From Candidatus Rifleibacteriota bacterium (GTDB lineage Bacteria > Riflebacteria > Ozemobacteria > Ozemobacterales > Ozemobacteraceae), in contig JAFXRA010000270.1 of assembly GCA_017526725.1 (NCBI GenBank), positions 1 through 28,807 on the forward strand: DNA of 28,807 bases. The letters are read 5' to 3'. The notes beneath the pieces were generated by a model. It was not told where the DNA came from, did not search any database, and was given only the letters and a program-made list of their open reading frames with translations. Within the stretch, counting starts at the first letter, position 1. Each line of letters opens with the position of its first letter. A program made the position numbers and the translations under genes. Shown here piece after piece: positions 1-8,346 of this stretch.

Positions 1-79
1 AAGAATTAGCAGGCTATGGTAATTAAGATAGAATAAATATCAATCAATTAGAGTATAGAGTTAAAACTAAGGTGCTAAA

Positions 80-553
80 ATGAATAAAAAAGGGATGTCT
101 TTATTGGAAGTATTTATTGCGGGATTTATTCTCGTTTTAGGTATTATTCCACTCATCAGAAACTCTCAGGCAGATGCTGAAAAGGCCATAGAAACAGAAA
201 AGATTCAGATGGCTGAAAGAATCTTAGAAAGTATAAAAAGTGAACTAATGACAATGAAATTCGGTGTTTTTTATGATAGGGCTAAGTCTGAAAGCTTAGA
301 TGAAAAAGCTATTGGTCCTTTCCCTCTTAATGATGGTTACTATCCGTCTTCATACAGCAAGGTTGTCGAAGTTCAACAGAAATACAAAGATTTTGAAGTG
401 GTTGGAACATGGAGCTGGGCTATTAAAGATGAAGAAAAGCAAGAACCTGATAAAACAATGGTAAGAGCAGAAATAATGTGTTCATTTACCAGATCTGGCA
501 AAGATAAAAAACCTTTAGAAAGAAGAAAAGCATTTCTTATAGTCAGACCTTAA
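80..553 (+). CDS. Prepilin-type N-terminal cleavage/methylation protein (pseudopilin, GspI/PilV-like)
   Basis: A 157-residue protein with a classic type IV prepilin leader: a short basic peptide MNKKG, then MSLLEV, with the predicted cut after Gly5 and Glu at mature position 5. A hydrophobic helix (about residues 7-25, FIAGFILVLGIIPLI) follows. This is the signature recognised by prepilin peptidase in type IV pilus and type II secretion systems. The remaining 130 residues are a soluble, charged domain that I do not recognise; the length fits minor pseudopilins such as GspI or PilV. A TAAGGTG ribosome-binding-like stretch precedes the ATG. No other pilus gene lies downstream, so any partners would be upstream of the window. 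The stop is only 2 bases from the stop of the convergent glycosyltransferase gene. The prepilin class is confident; the exact subunit role is unknown. Confidence 0.85.
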   Translation: MNKKGMSLLEVFIAGFILVLGIIPLIRNSQADAEKAIETEKIQMAERILESIKSELMTMKFGVFYDRAKSESLDEKAIGPFPLNDGYYPSSYSKVVEVQQKYKDFEVVGTWSWAIKDEEKQEPDKTMVRAEIMCSFTRSGKDKKPLERRKAFLIVRP

Positions 554-555
554 GG

Positions 556-2487
556 TTAATCTAATAGAAACTTAAGAGCTTTTTCTGATTGATTATTGTT
601 TTGGTCAGCATTATTTTTATTTAATGCTGCTTTAATCAGACTGCTGTATTCAGACAACTTTATGTCTGTTTCATTTGGTTCTATTAGTTCAGTATATATC
701 AGACAGGCTTGGAACAATTCAGGCTGAATAGAGCCAGCACCTCCATTTATCCATAATAAGCGTGCTTTTTCTTTGTTCTTCTCAAATTTCCAGGCATAAC
801 AACCAGACAACAATATTGTATCATCGAAATAAAGATTATTTTTATTTAAATATTGCAGTTCGTTTGTTACACTGTTCCATTCTTTAGAATCTGTTAAGTT
901 TCCAAAAAGAGCGAGATTAGTGAAGGCAACTATTTTAAGCCTTAATGCTTGAAGATTGTAGGGGTCTTCTTCTAATACTCTGTTTGCCCATAAAATTTGT
1001 TCATCATCTAAGCCGAGCCGAGAGCAGGCGAAGGCTATAAGAAGTCTGTCTTCTTTATAAGTAGAATTATCTGCAGCACCAAAATAAGAAGAAAAAGTTA
1101 GAAATGCAATAAGCAGGCCCAAAATAATATTTTGCTTTGTAATCAGTTTTTCTTTTTTTAAGCAGAATAAATATGAACTGAAAATAATGATTAAAGAAGC
1201 CAAAGGGATTCTAAATCTTGCACTAACGTAAAAGGCAATGATTCCAAGACTTAGAAAGAAAATCCCGGATAAAAGAGAAATTTCTTTGAATCTTTCTTCT
1301 TTATGCATCAAATCAACTTTATTGCTGAAAAGATTTATCAGAGCTAAAAAGAAGATAATTATCAAAAATCCGAAGCAAAGCGGGTTATACCGTAAAATAG
1401 GAGTTATGGATTTGTGAAAACTGAATGTTTTGTTATTGTACTGTTCGTAGTTATTAAACAAATAATAAATCTTTTTTATAGTCAGATTAATCCAATGTGA
1501 TGGATTTAAACAGATTTCATCAATAGTTTTTTTCAGCCAGAATCTATTAAAGTCATTTATATTAAAAGGAGGTTTTTTACCCGTTTCTTTAGAATAAATA
1601 AATTCTGCTTCAGCTCTAGCAGGGTTTGTTCCTGGTTCTCTACTTGGAATATAAACGCTGTGTTTATAAAACTTTCCGTTGGCTTTAAGACTGTTAGCTG
1701 AGTAAAGATTTGAGGCTCCTTGCCATGGCATAAGTTTAAACTCACCGGAATGGAAATAACATACGATTCCGCCTAGTATAATCATCAATGAAAAACTCAT
1801 TAAGGCTATCAAACTATTTTTGTAGATTGAATCTTTGGAATCTGTTTCTTGATTTGAATTAGACAATGAATCGTTGACTTTGCTATTTATGCTTTTTTTA
1901 TTAGATATGATTTGGGTGATAGGGTAAGCAATGTATATTATTGCAAAGGGAAGCAGATTACTTCTGAAAAGCCCGCTGATTCCCATTATAATCCCGCTTG
2001 CAGCAAAGTATTTCTTGCTTTTTTGGTCTATAGCAATAAAAAAACAATATAGAGAACCAAGCATAAATAATATTGAAACTGTTGTATCTAATGGCTCTGC
2101 GGCAAAAAAAACGGCTGGAGGGTATAAACCATAAAGCAGAGAGGAAATAATAGCTGCTTTTCTGTTTTTCCAAAGATTATTAACTATCAGAAATATTAAT
2201 AATGAACTGAGAAAGTGAAATAAAATGCCCGCAAAACTGGCTATAACGAATAATTCGTCTTCAAACCCTAAAGAACAAGCTAAAGATAATAGGGCAGGGT
2301 AAAGCATTGAACGGAAAAATGGTTCATGAGGTAATGAGCCAGAAGCAATCTGACTGGCAAGTAAAAAGTTCTCAGAACCGTCTAATACAGGCATTTGCCC
2401 TAATGGAGTCTGCCAGAAATACAAAAGATATAGAAATCCGTAAGCTAGTATTATAAGAAAGGCCAGCCAAACAGATTTATCTTTCAT
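556..2487 (-). CDS. GT-C family (GT39-like) membrane glycosyltransferase with C-terminal TPR-like tail
   Basis: A 643-residue polytopic membrane protein. After the first membrane helix (residues 7-26) comes a loop with PVLDGSENF at about residue 33-41. An acidic residue in the first extracytoplasmic loop is typical of GT-C enzymes (ArnT, PMT and relatives), which use polyprenyl-phosphate-linked sugars on the outer face of the membrane. Further hydrophobic segments run to about residue 470. The last 160 residues are soluble and helical, with TPR-like pieces (QILWANRVLEEDPYNLQAL). It is the last gene of a minus-strand operon, starting 1 base after the stop of the metal ATPase gene, so translational coupling is likely. 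No hairpin separates it from the convergent prepilin gene. Sugar donor and acceptor cannot be told from the sequence. Family assignment is by pattern, without a database search. Confidence 0.72.
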   Translation of the reverse strand: MKDKSVWLAFLIILAYGFLYLLYFWQTPLGQMPVLDGSENFLLASQIASGSLPHEPFFRSMLYPALLSLACSLGFEDELFVIASFAGILFHFLSSLLIFLIVNNLWKNRKAAIISSLLYGLYPPAVFFAAEPLDTTVSILFMLGSLYCFFIAIDQKSKKYFAASGIIMGISGLFRSNLLPFAIIYIAYPITQIISNKKSINSKVNDSLSNSNQETDSKDSIYKNSLIALMSFSLMIILGGIVCYFHSGEFKLMPWQGASNLYSANSLKANGKFYKHSVYIPSREPGTNPARAEAEFIYSKETGKKPPFNINDFNRFWLKKTIDEICLNPSHWINLTIKKIYYLFNNYEQYNNKTFSFHKSITPILRYNPLCFGFLIIIFFLALINLFSNKVDLMHKEERFKEISLLSGIFFLSLGIIAFYVSARFRIPLASLIIIFSSYLFCLKKEKLITKQNIILGLLIAFLTFSSYFGAADNSTYKEDRLLIAFACSRLGLDDEQILWANRVLEEDPYNLQALRLKIVAFTNLALFGNLTDSKEWNSVTNELQYLNKNNLYFDDTILLSGCYAWKFEKNKEKARLLWINGGAGSIQPELFQACLIYTELIEPNETDIKLSEYSSLIKAALNKNNADQNNNQSEKALKFLLD

Positions 2488-2488
2488 T

Positions 2489-4528
2489 TTAAGCAGCTTT
2501 TTCAGGGCCTTTTAATAATCTTGCGCTGTTCAATACTACAAATACAGAGCCTAAATTGTGTAAAATAGCTCCGTATATTGGAGTAACGAAACCGGCAGAT
2601 GCCAATAACATCATAAATATACTGAAGCTTGTGCCTATTAATATATTCTGATTGATGATCGCCCTTGTTTTATTAGACAATATAAACATTTGAGGCATAC
2701 TTGACATATGATGACCATTAAGAGCAATATCTGCGTTTTGAATGGCAATATCTGAACCGCCGTGAGCTATAGCTACGCCGCAGTCACTTGCTTTAAGAGC
2801 TAGAGCGTCATTAATTCCATCTCCGACAAACATTACTTTGTGCTTTTCTTCTTTCTTTTTGTTTATATAATCTAACTTATCTTGTGGTATGCATTCAGAA
2901 ATAACTTCGTCAAAACCAAGCCGGGTTCCTATTTCTTCTCCGATTTGTTTCTTGTCGCCGGTAAGAAGAACAAAATGTTTTACACCTAGTTTTCTTATGT
3001 TATCTAAGGCCTCTTTCATTTCTGGTCTTGGTTTGTCAGAGAAGAAGAGCTGACCTAGAATCTGTTTTTCTGTAGCAACCCAGACAGTTATGCTGTTTCC
3101 TGCATCTAAGGATTCTACCGGTTTTAGTCCGGAATCTTCGCATATCCAGCTTTGGCGGCCAAGATAGTATTTAATACCATCTATTTCTGTTTTGACGCCC
3201 ATGCCGTGTATTTCCTGCTGACCTGTATGAACAGAAATATTTATATTGTTGCTGTGCATATAGTCTATAATTGCAGTTGATACAGGATGATGAGAGCCGC
3301 TTGCACAAACCGATGCTTTTTCTAATAAATCATTAATTTCGATACCTGGCTGAGGAATTATCTTTTCTATTTCTAATTTACCAAACGTTACTGTTCCTGT
3401 TTTGTCAAATACCATAGTATCTATATCTGAAAGTATTTCCAAAAAAGCAGTGTTTTTTATCATAATGCCATATTTAGAGGCATTGACAAGGGCTGCTATC
3501 ATGGCGGTTGGGCTAGCCAAAACCAGAGCACAGGGACAGCTTAGAACTAATATTGCTACAGCACGGTCTATATCGCTTGTTACAAATAAAGTGATTGCAG
3601 CAATCATTATTACAAAGGGGAAATAAAGATCTAAGTACTTTTCGATTATTTTTACTATCGGAGCCTTTGATTTCTCAGCTTCTTTAAGCATTGTAACAAT
3701 CTTATTAAAGACGCTGTTAGCAGAAATCGCGGTAACTTTAATTAATAGTTTTCCGCTGAGATTGATTGTACCAGCAAAAACTTTTGTCCCTGGGTATGCA
3801 TCAATCGGCAAGGATTCCCCAGTAATCGGAGCTTGGTTTATTGAAGAATCTCCTTCAATTATGGTTCCGTCTGTTGCTATGGTTTCACCAGGATAACAGA
3901 CGACAGTATCGTCTATTTTTAATGAAGCCAATTCAACGTGGACTTCTTTGCCGTCTTTAAGAACTATAGCATCACGTGAATTAAGCTTTTTTAGAGAAGC
4001 AATAGCTTCTTCTATTCCCATAATGCTCTTTTCTTCTAAGAAATGTCCAAAAACAAGAATAATTGGGATAACTGTTGCTACAACAAAGTCTTGCTGCATC
4101 ATGGCTGCAAGAATAGCTAAGCTGACAAGCTGTTCTGTCATGAATTTTGCTTCTTTGCTGAATAAACCAATCAAACCGCTCCAGAATACCGGAATAGCAA
4201 CAATTACTGAGGCTAATGCCAAAATAACCTGAGACATTTGTTCCTGTTCTGGATATATTAATTTATAGAATAATCCAGATATAAGCAAAACTATAGCAAA
4301 AATGGAATTGTTGAGCCTTAGTTTGAGTATATTGTTAAGTCCAACAGAGTGAGCATCGCTGTCGTGAGCATGTCCGTGATCATGGTGGTGATGCCCGCAA
4401 TTACAGCTTATTACATGTTCATTGTCATCTTCACGGTCATGATGACTGCAGCCGCAGGTACGTTCATGACTGTCATGATGATTTTCATGTTCGTGATTAT
4501 GAATATGTGAGTGTTCTAGCTCTTCCAT
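2489..4528 (-). CDS. Heavy-metal translocating P1B-type ATPase with His-rich N-terminus
   Basis: A 679-residue P1B ATPase that uses ATP to move a transition-metal ion across the cytoplasmic membrane. Visible motifs in order: the actuator motif TGES, SCPCALVLASP in the sixth membrane helix (CPC metal site, about residue 329), DKTGTVTFG (phosphorylated Asp, about 374), SGSHHPVSTAI (the HP locus) and GDGINDALAL (about 567). The first 62 residues are extremely rich in His with a few Cys (CGC, CNC), replacing the usual CxxC HMA domain; such tails commonly bind Zn, Co or Ni. The last membrane segment reads HNLGSVFVVLNSARLL. That is neither the Ser-Ser type I associate with copper pumps nor the Asp type of ZntA, so I leave the ion open, with zinc-like favoured by the His tail. 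Its ATG overlaps the upstream SPFH stop by one base (TAATG). Confidence 0.93.
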   Translation of the reverse strand: MEELEHSHIHNHEHENHHDSHERTCGCSHHDREDDNEHVISCNCGHHHHDHGHAHDSDAHSVGLNNILKLRLNNSIFAIVLLISGLFYKLIYPEQEQMSQVILALASVIVAIPVFWSGLIGLFSKEAKFMTEQLVSLAILAAMMQQDFVVATVIPIILVFGHFLEEKSIMGIEEAIASLKKLNSRDAIVLKDGKEVHVELASLKIDDTVVCYPGETIATDGTIIEGDSSINQAPITGESLPIDAYPGTKVFAGTINLSGKLLIKVTAISANSVFNKIVTMLKEAEKSKAPIVKIIEKYLDLYFPFVIMIAAITLFVTSDIDRAVAILVLSCPCALVLASPTAMIAALVNASKYGIMIKNTAFLEILSDIDTMVFDKTGTVTFGKLEIEKIIPQPGIEINDLLEKASVCASGSHHPVSTAIIDYMHSNNINISVHTGQQEIHGMGVKTEIDGIKYYLGRQSWICEDSGLKPVESLDAGNSITVWVATEKQILGQLFFSDKPRPEMKEALDNIRKLGVKHFVLLTGDKKQIGEEIGTRLGFDEVISECIPQDKLDYINKKKEEKHKVMFVGDGINDALALKASDCGVAIAHGGSDIAIQNADIALNGHHMSSMPQMFILSNKTRAIINQNILIGTSFSIFMMLLASAGFVTPIYGAILHNLGSVFVVLNSARLLKGPEKAA

Positions 4529-5601
4529 TAATCATCTTCCTCGTAATAACCATCTGGAGTAGTTATTTTAGTAACAATCGAACCATTAAGTCCAAGTAAA
4601 AGAGTAACGTTATTCAGACTTTCTTTGGTATCTGGCATAACAATGATGTTGCCAGCGTTAGATATAAGGCTTTTAAGTGTTCTGCTCTTTAAATCATGCC
4701 CAACTTCTGCAGGATTTTCTTCATATGCTTTTAGCAACTGAGAAAACTTGCCGGATTCAGCATTTGCTTTGGCCAGTATAGTTTCTTTATATGCAATAGC
4801 ATCATTAATTTTCTTTTCATAGGCTCCCTGAGCTTCTGGAAGCTTGATTTCTCTGTCGTTGTTGGCTTTGTTGATGTATTGGAATTGATCAACATAAGCA
4901 GATTGGACATCTTCGAAATCGTCTTTCAGGAATGGAGGCGGCCCCATTTCTGATATTTCTAAAGAAATAATTGTTAAACCAGAATCTAACTTATTAAGTT
5001 TATTTTGTACTTGCTGCTGAACCTGCTGTGAAAGCTCTTTTTTGTCTTTTGTAAGTAATCCGTCTATTGTGAATCTACAAGAAACACTGGTCATTTCAGC
5101 AACGGTTAAGTCATATATTAAAGAATCAGCCATACTGAGCGGAGCCATGTAACCGAAAATAAGTTTTATTGGATCAGTAATTTGATATTTAACAAATACG
5201 GAAGTTTGAAAAATGTTTTCATCTCCGCTAATACAATAGCCTTCTCTTGTGGGATCAATTGATGAAATGTTTCCTATAGCTTCTTCATGACTATGAGGTC
5301 TAGGAGCTAGCTCTCTTATGCCTACTTGTTGAATTCTCTGGTCAGGAATTTTTAATACGTTATCAAAAGGCTTTGGTAAAGCAAATAGCCAGCCTGGTTT
5401 ATGAATTTGATCGGCAGGATTATCTCCAACCAGTTTCCCCATTCTAAGAATGATACCAATTTCTCCAGGTTCTACCAGAGTAATTCCAGAGAAAAGATAT
5501 GCTATAAAAACTAATACCATGAAGACTTTTATTAGCTTCATGAAATCATTAATTGTTTTTAATAACGGAGTTGTTTTTTCTCCAGTGTTTTTATCATTCA
5601 T
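4528..5601 (-). CDS. HflK-like SPFH/Band 7 membrane protein
   Basis: A single-pass membrane protein with a large extracytoplasmic SPFH domain. HflK and HflC form a cage around the membrane protease FtsH in Proteobacteria. With the start used here it is 357 residues: a basic cytoplasmic lead, one hydrophobic helix (IKVFMVLVFIAYLFSGITLV), then EPGEIGIILRMGKL and KPGWLFALPKPFDNV, the typical start of the SPFH fold. A charged helical region (about 240-310) follows, then a C-terminal beta segment (NIIVMPDTKES). The open frame extends to 5622, but the ATG at 5601 has GGAAC about 7 bases upstream and overlaps the hflC-like stop by only 8 bases, so I prefer it; ATGs at 5613 and 5622 lack a good site. 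It is the third gene of the operon, between the HflC-like gene and the ATPase. HflK-like is secure; orthology to HflK is not. Confidence 0.85.
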   Translation of the reverse strand: MNDKNTGEKTTPLLKTINDFMKLIKVFMVLVFIAYLFSGITLVEPGEIGIILRMGKLVGDNPADQIHKPGWLFALPKPFDNVLKIPDQRIQQVGIRELAPRPHSHEEAIGNISSIDPTREGYCISGDENIFQTSVFVKYQITDPIKLIFGYMAPLSMADSLIYDLTVAEMTSVSCRFTIDGLLTKDKKELSQQVQQQVQNKLNKLDSGLTIISLEISEMGPPPFLKDDFEDVQSAYVDQFQYINKANNDREIKLPEAQGAYEKKINDAIAYKETILAKANAESGKFSQLLKAYEENPAEVGHDLKSRTLKSLISNAGNIIVMPDTKESLNNVTLLLGLNGSIVTKITTPDGYYEEDD

Positions 5602-6478
5602 TGTTTGTTCCATATAATGCATTAAATGGGGCTTGATCTGTTCTAAGTATAAAAACTGAATTCTTGTCAGACATTTTTTCTATTGCTTCTAAGCTCTTTG
5701 TGAATTTATAAAAATCTCTGCCTTTTTTGTGAGCGTTGGCATATATTTCAGCAGCTTCTCTATCTGCTTCCCCAATAATTTCAGCAGATTTTTTCTGGGC
5801 TTCAGCGTTAATCTTAGAAACTTCAACTTTTGTGTTGGAAATAATTATGGCAGCTTGCATTCTGCCTTCAGCTCTATATTTTGAAGCATATTGATCTCTT
5901 TCGGCTCTCATTTGCTTGAAAATAGCTTCTATATTTTGTTCTGGATAAGCTAATCGCTTTATTCCAAGCGTTTCTATATTAATTCCGAAATTGTCTTTGG
6001 CATTTTGTTTTACTGCTGTCAGAATCTTGCTTTCTATTTCATCTATTTTAAGAGAGCTTGGGTCAGTAGAAACTAAATTGTTTAAATTATAATCGCCGAG
6101 AACATTGTTTTTGGCATTTGAAACCATGCCGTCTAACTTATCTTCAGCATTTTTTGTGTCTCCAACAGATTGTAAAAACTTTAATGGGTCATCAATTTGC
6201 CAGATTATATAAGTTAGAAGAATGATGGATTTTTTGTCTTTAGTTAGAGTCTGAGTGAATTTTGTATTATATAGTTTTTTACGGCAGTCAAATATATAGT
6301 TATTGTCTATGGGCCAAGGCCATTTCAGAGTTGGACCAGATTCTGAAATAATTCTATCGGGTTTCCCAAAATGGGTGATTACTGCTTTAAATCCTTCTGG
6401 TAATGGTAATACTATTGTTTGAAAAAGTATTAAACCAAATAATAAAAATGCTAATATTATTCTAAGCGAGTAATGCAT
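5594..6478 (-). CDS. HflC-like SPFH/Band 7 membrane protein
   Basis: A 294-residue protein with one N-terminal membrane helix (residues 5-27) and an SPFH domain opening with PEGFKAVITHFGKPDRI and GPTLKWPWPIDNNYIFD. The most telling part is the family-wide helical stretch from about residue 195: MRAERDQYASKYRAEGRMQA, then repeated A-E/I-x-A segments and GEADREAAEIYANAHKKG, and finally FYKFTKSLEAIEK. This is the arrangement seen in HflC. An AAGGTG ribosome binding site lies 6-7 bases before the ATG, and the gene begins 10 bases after the polytopic SPFH gene ends. In the known HflKC complex the protein pairs with HflK and restrains FtsH; no ftsH gene is visible in this window. Here it sits between two other SPFH genes, which suggests a hetero-oligomer of three different subunits. 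Confidence 0.88.
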   Translation of the reverse strand: MHYSLRIILAFLLFGLILFQTIVLPLPEGFKAVITHFGKPDRIISESGPTLKWPWPIDNNYIFDCRKKLYNTKFTQTLTKDKKSIILLTYIIWQIDDPLKFLQSVGDTKNAEDKLDGMVSNAKNNVLGDYNLNNLVSTDPSSLKIDEIESKILTAVKQNAKDNFGINIETLGIKRLAYPEQNIEAIFKQMRAERDQYASKYRAEGRMQAAIIISNTKVEVSKINAEAQKKSAEIIGEADREAAEIYANAHKKGRDFYKFTKSLEAIEKMSDKNSVFILRTDQAPFNALYGTNNE

Positions 6479-6488
6479 TTTGACACCT

Positions 6489-8198
6489 TCAATTCTGTAA
6501 ATTTAACATTATGCGGTCATGCTGCCGCATAAAAGATTTGTCTATAACATATAGATTTTTAGATCTTGCCATTTTTAAAGTATAATCGAGCTTTAAGCGG
6601 AATTCTTCTAAATCCGGGTCTGTATTATAACCAACTATTCTGCTTTCAAAGGAAACAGCTTCACCTATTGCGTTTGCAACAGTTTGTTTTGAATAAGACT
6701 TAGCATTATTAACTTCTTCTTCAGCAAAAGCTTTTTTCATGCAGAGCTCTTTTATTGATTCTGAATTAGCTTTTAAAATAGAAGTTTGTTTATCGACCTG
6801 GGCGCTGATTACATCTTCATAAACGCTGGCTACTTCTAACGGCGGATGAATAGCTAAGAAAACTATGTCGACTATTGATACGCCAAGGTCTTCCTTGTCT
6901 AAATCTGCCTGCAATTTTGTCTTTATTTCAGAAATCAAAGCATTTCTATTCTGACTGATTATCTGGTCAAAATTCTTAGAAACAGTATGAGCAGTTAATA
7001 GTTTATAAGTTAAAGCTTCTATGTACTTTTCTGTATTTTGAATTCTAGTTATGTATTTATAGAGATTATTTACTTTATAAAATACTTGGCAGTCCACAGC
7101 AATGATTTCTACTCCATTTCCAACTAGCAAAGAAAAATTTTCCTTAGCATGGGCTTTTGCCCATATTATGTTTTTCTGAGTTGGGTCAGGAGTAAAACCT
7201 ATATTGAGGGTTTTAATCATGCTTGGTTCATAGAGTTCCATTTTTTCAAACGGCCAGGGAAGTTTGAAATGTAGACCTGGTTTATATGATTGCTCTCCTG
7301 TTATTTTACCCATTCTATAAAAAATGGCTTCTTTATTGGGAGGAACAATAACAACAGAAGATATCAACCAGAAAACTATTATCGCGATAATAGATACTGG
7401 TTCTATATGCTGGAGAATATAACCGGCGATTTCAGATTTAGAAAGGTCTACGCCTGAGATAAACTCAATTGTTTTTATTAAACTTCGTTTGAATGAGCGG
7501 CTTGCAGCAATAAGGCTTACAAAGAACGGAATTTCATACTTCTGCTGCTTATCTTTAAGAATACTGGTTAATATTCTGCTCGTATCTAGTATTCTTTCTA
7601 TTATCAGACAGAATAAATAACCTAAAAGAAATAAGATTGAGTAATCGTAAATTACAAAAAGATATCTTTCCGCAACTTCTTCGCTTGCGTAAGAATAGTT
7701 TATTCCAATGAAATATAGCCCGAATACTATCTGATATAAGTTCAAATACTGCATCATTCGATAGTATTGAGCAGGCGGAATTATTGATGAGTCTGTTTCG
7801 TCTTCTTGAAGAGTTCTTGTGGCAAAAACAGCGTAAAAATATAATACTAAGAAAACACAGACGCAGAATACTTTTGAATTAAAGGTGTCATATACGCTTA
7901 GTCCATGTCCGCCGCATAAGCATATTACTTCAGCTATTAAAGCTATCCATACAGCGAAGAACAAGAAACAACTGCTGATTTTTAAAAATTTAACAACTTT
8001 TTCAGGGGTGTATTTGTTTTTTGAATTAATTTTTTTTACTAAGCTGGAATCAGGAGTTATTGCGTCTAAAATTTTATTAAAAAGTTCACTGAAAAATACT
8101 GATGCAATAAATATAGCTATTACGTAAAGCTTATCATAACCTAGAAAAATACAAACTGCTAATAGTAATAAAATTGTTAAATTAGAGAAAAAAAGCAT
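6489..8198 (-). CDS. Polytopic membrane protein with C-terminal SPFH/Band 7 (HflK-like) domain
   Basis: A 569-residue protein. The first ~275 residues hold about seven hydrophobic segments (for example LTILLLLAVCIFLGY, SSCFLFFAVWIALIAEVICL, VFCVCVFLVLYFYAVFA, YSILFLLGYLFCLIIERI and VSIIAIIVFWLISSVVIV). The last of these leads straight into an SPFH domain: PPNKEAIFYRMGKITG, then KPGLHFKLPWPFEKMELYEP. The helical part with YEDVISAQVDKQ and a charged coiled-coil follows at about 455-520. Ordinary HflK has only one helix, so the multi-pass half is an addition whose role I cannot name. It is the first gene of the five-gene operon, with an extended -10 promoter just upstream and AGGA 8 bases before the ATG. 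The SPFH assignment is confident. The polytopic half shows no transporter motif that I recognise. Confidence 0.85.
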   Translation of the reverse strand: MLFFSNLTILLLLAVCIFLGYDKLYVIAIFIASVFFSELFNKILDAITPDSSLVKKINSKNKYTPEKVVKFLKISSCFLFFAVWIALIAEVICLCGGHGLSVYDTFNSKVFCVCVFLVLYFYAVFATRTLQEDETDSSIIPPAQYYRMMQYLNLYQIVFGLYFIGINYSYASEEVAERYLFVIYDYSILFLLGYLFCLIIERILDTSRILTSILKDKQQKYEIPFFVSLIAASRSFKRSLIKTIEFISGVDLSKSEIAGYILQHIEPVSIIAIIVFWLISSVVIVPPNKEAIFYRMGKITGEQSYKPGLHFKLPWPFEKMELYEPSMIKTLNIGFTPDPTQKNIIWAKAHAKENFSLLVGNGVEIIAVDCQVFYKVNNLYKYITRIQNTEKYIEALTYKLLTAHTVSKNFDQIISQNRNALISEIKTKLQADLDKEDLGVSIVDIVFLAIHPPLEVASVYEDVISAQVDKQTSILKANSESIKELCMKKAFAEEEVNNAKSYSKQTVANAIGEAVSFESRIVGYNTDPDLEEFRLKLDYTLKMARSKNLYVIDKSFMRQHDRIMLNLQN

Positions 8199-8220
8199 AT
8201 TCTTATCCTATCGGTGATAT

Positions 8221-8229
8221 ATTATAGCA
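8221..8229 (-). promoter_or_regulatory. Extended -10 promoter of the SPFH/ATPase/GT operon
   Basis: On the minus strand the sequence reads TGCTATAAT, a perfect extended -10 element (TGn plus TATAAT), 23 bases upstream of the ATG at 8198. No good -35 hexamer lies 16-18 bases upstream, which is common when the TG extension is present. It lies between the operon and the terminator of the preceding gene, as expected for an independent transcription unit. Confidence 0.6.
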
Positions 8230-8291
8230 CAGTTATAAATCTAAGGTTATAATTATTTTTGATTAATAGCAGATATTGATAAGGCTAAAAT

Positions 8292-8326
8292 AAAAAACAT
8301 CTGAATTGTTAATTCAGATGTTTTTT
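8292..8326 (-). terminator. Perfect 16-bp hairpin terminator after the SPFH/zinc-ribbon gene
   Basis: Inverted repeat with arms 8292-8307 and 8311-8326 and a 3-base loop (GTT). The core is ACATCTGAATT paired with AATTCAGATGT, flanked by an A run on one side and a T run on the other. It starts 21 bases beyond the stop codon of the gene at 8347-9453. It separates that gene from the five-gene operon and could work in both directions. Confidence 0.88.
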
Positions 8327-8346
8327 ATATGTAATTTAACTATTAA

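Noticed and set aside
1..79. Possible 3' end of an upstream gene before the prepilin
   Set aside because: Two of three frames run into stops within 25 bases, leaving 6-7 residues, too few to support a call.
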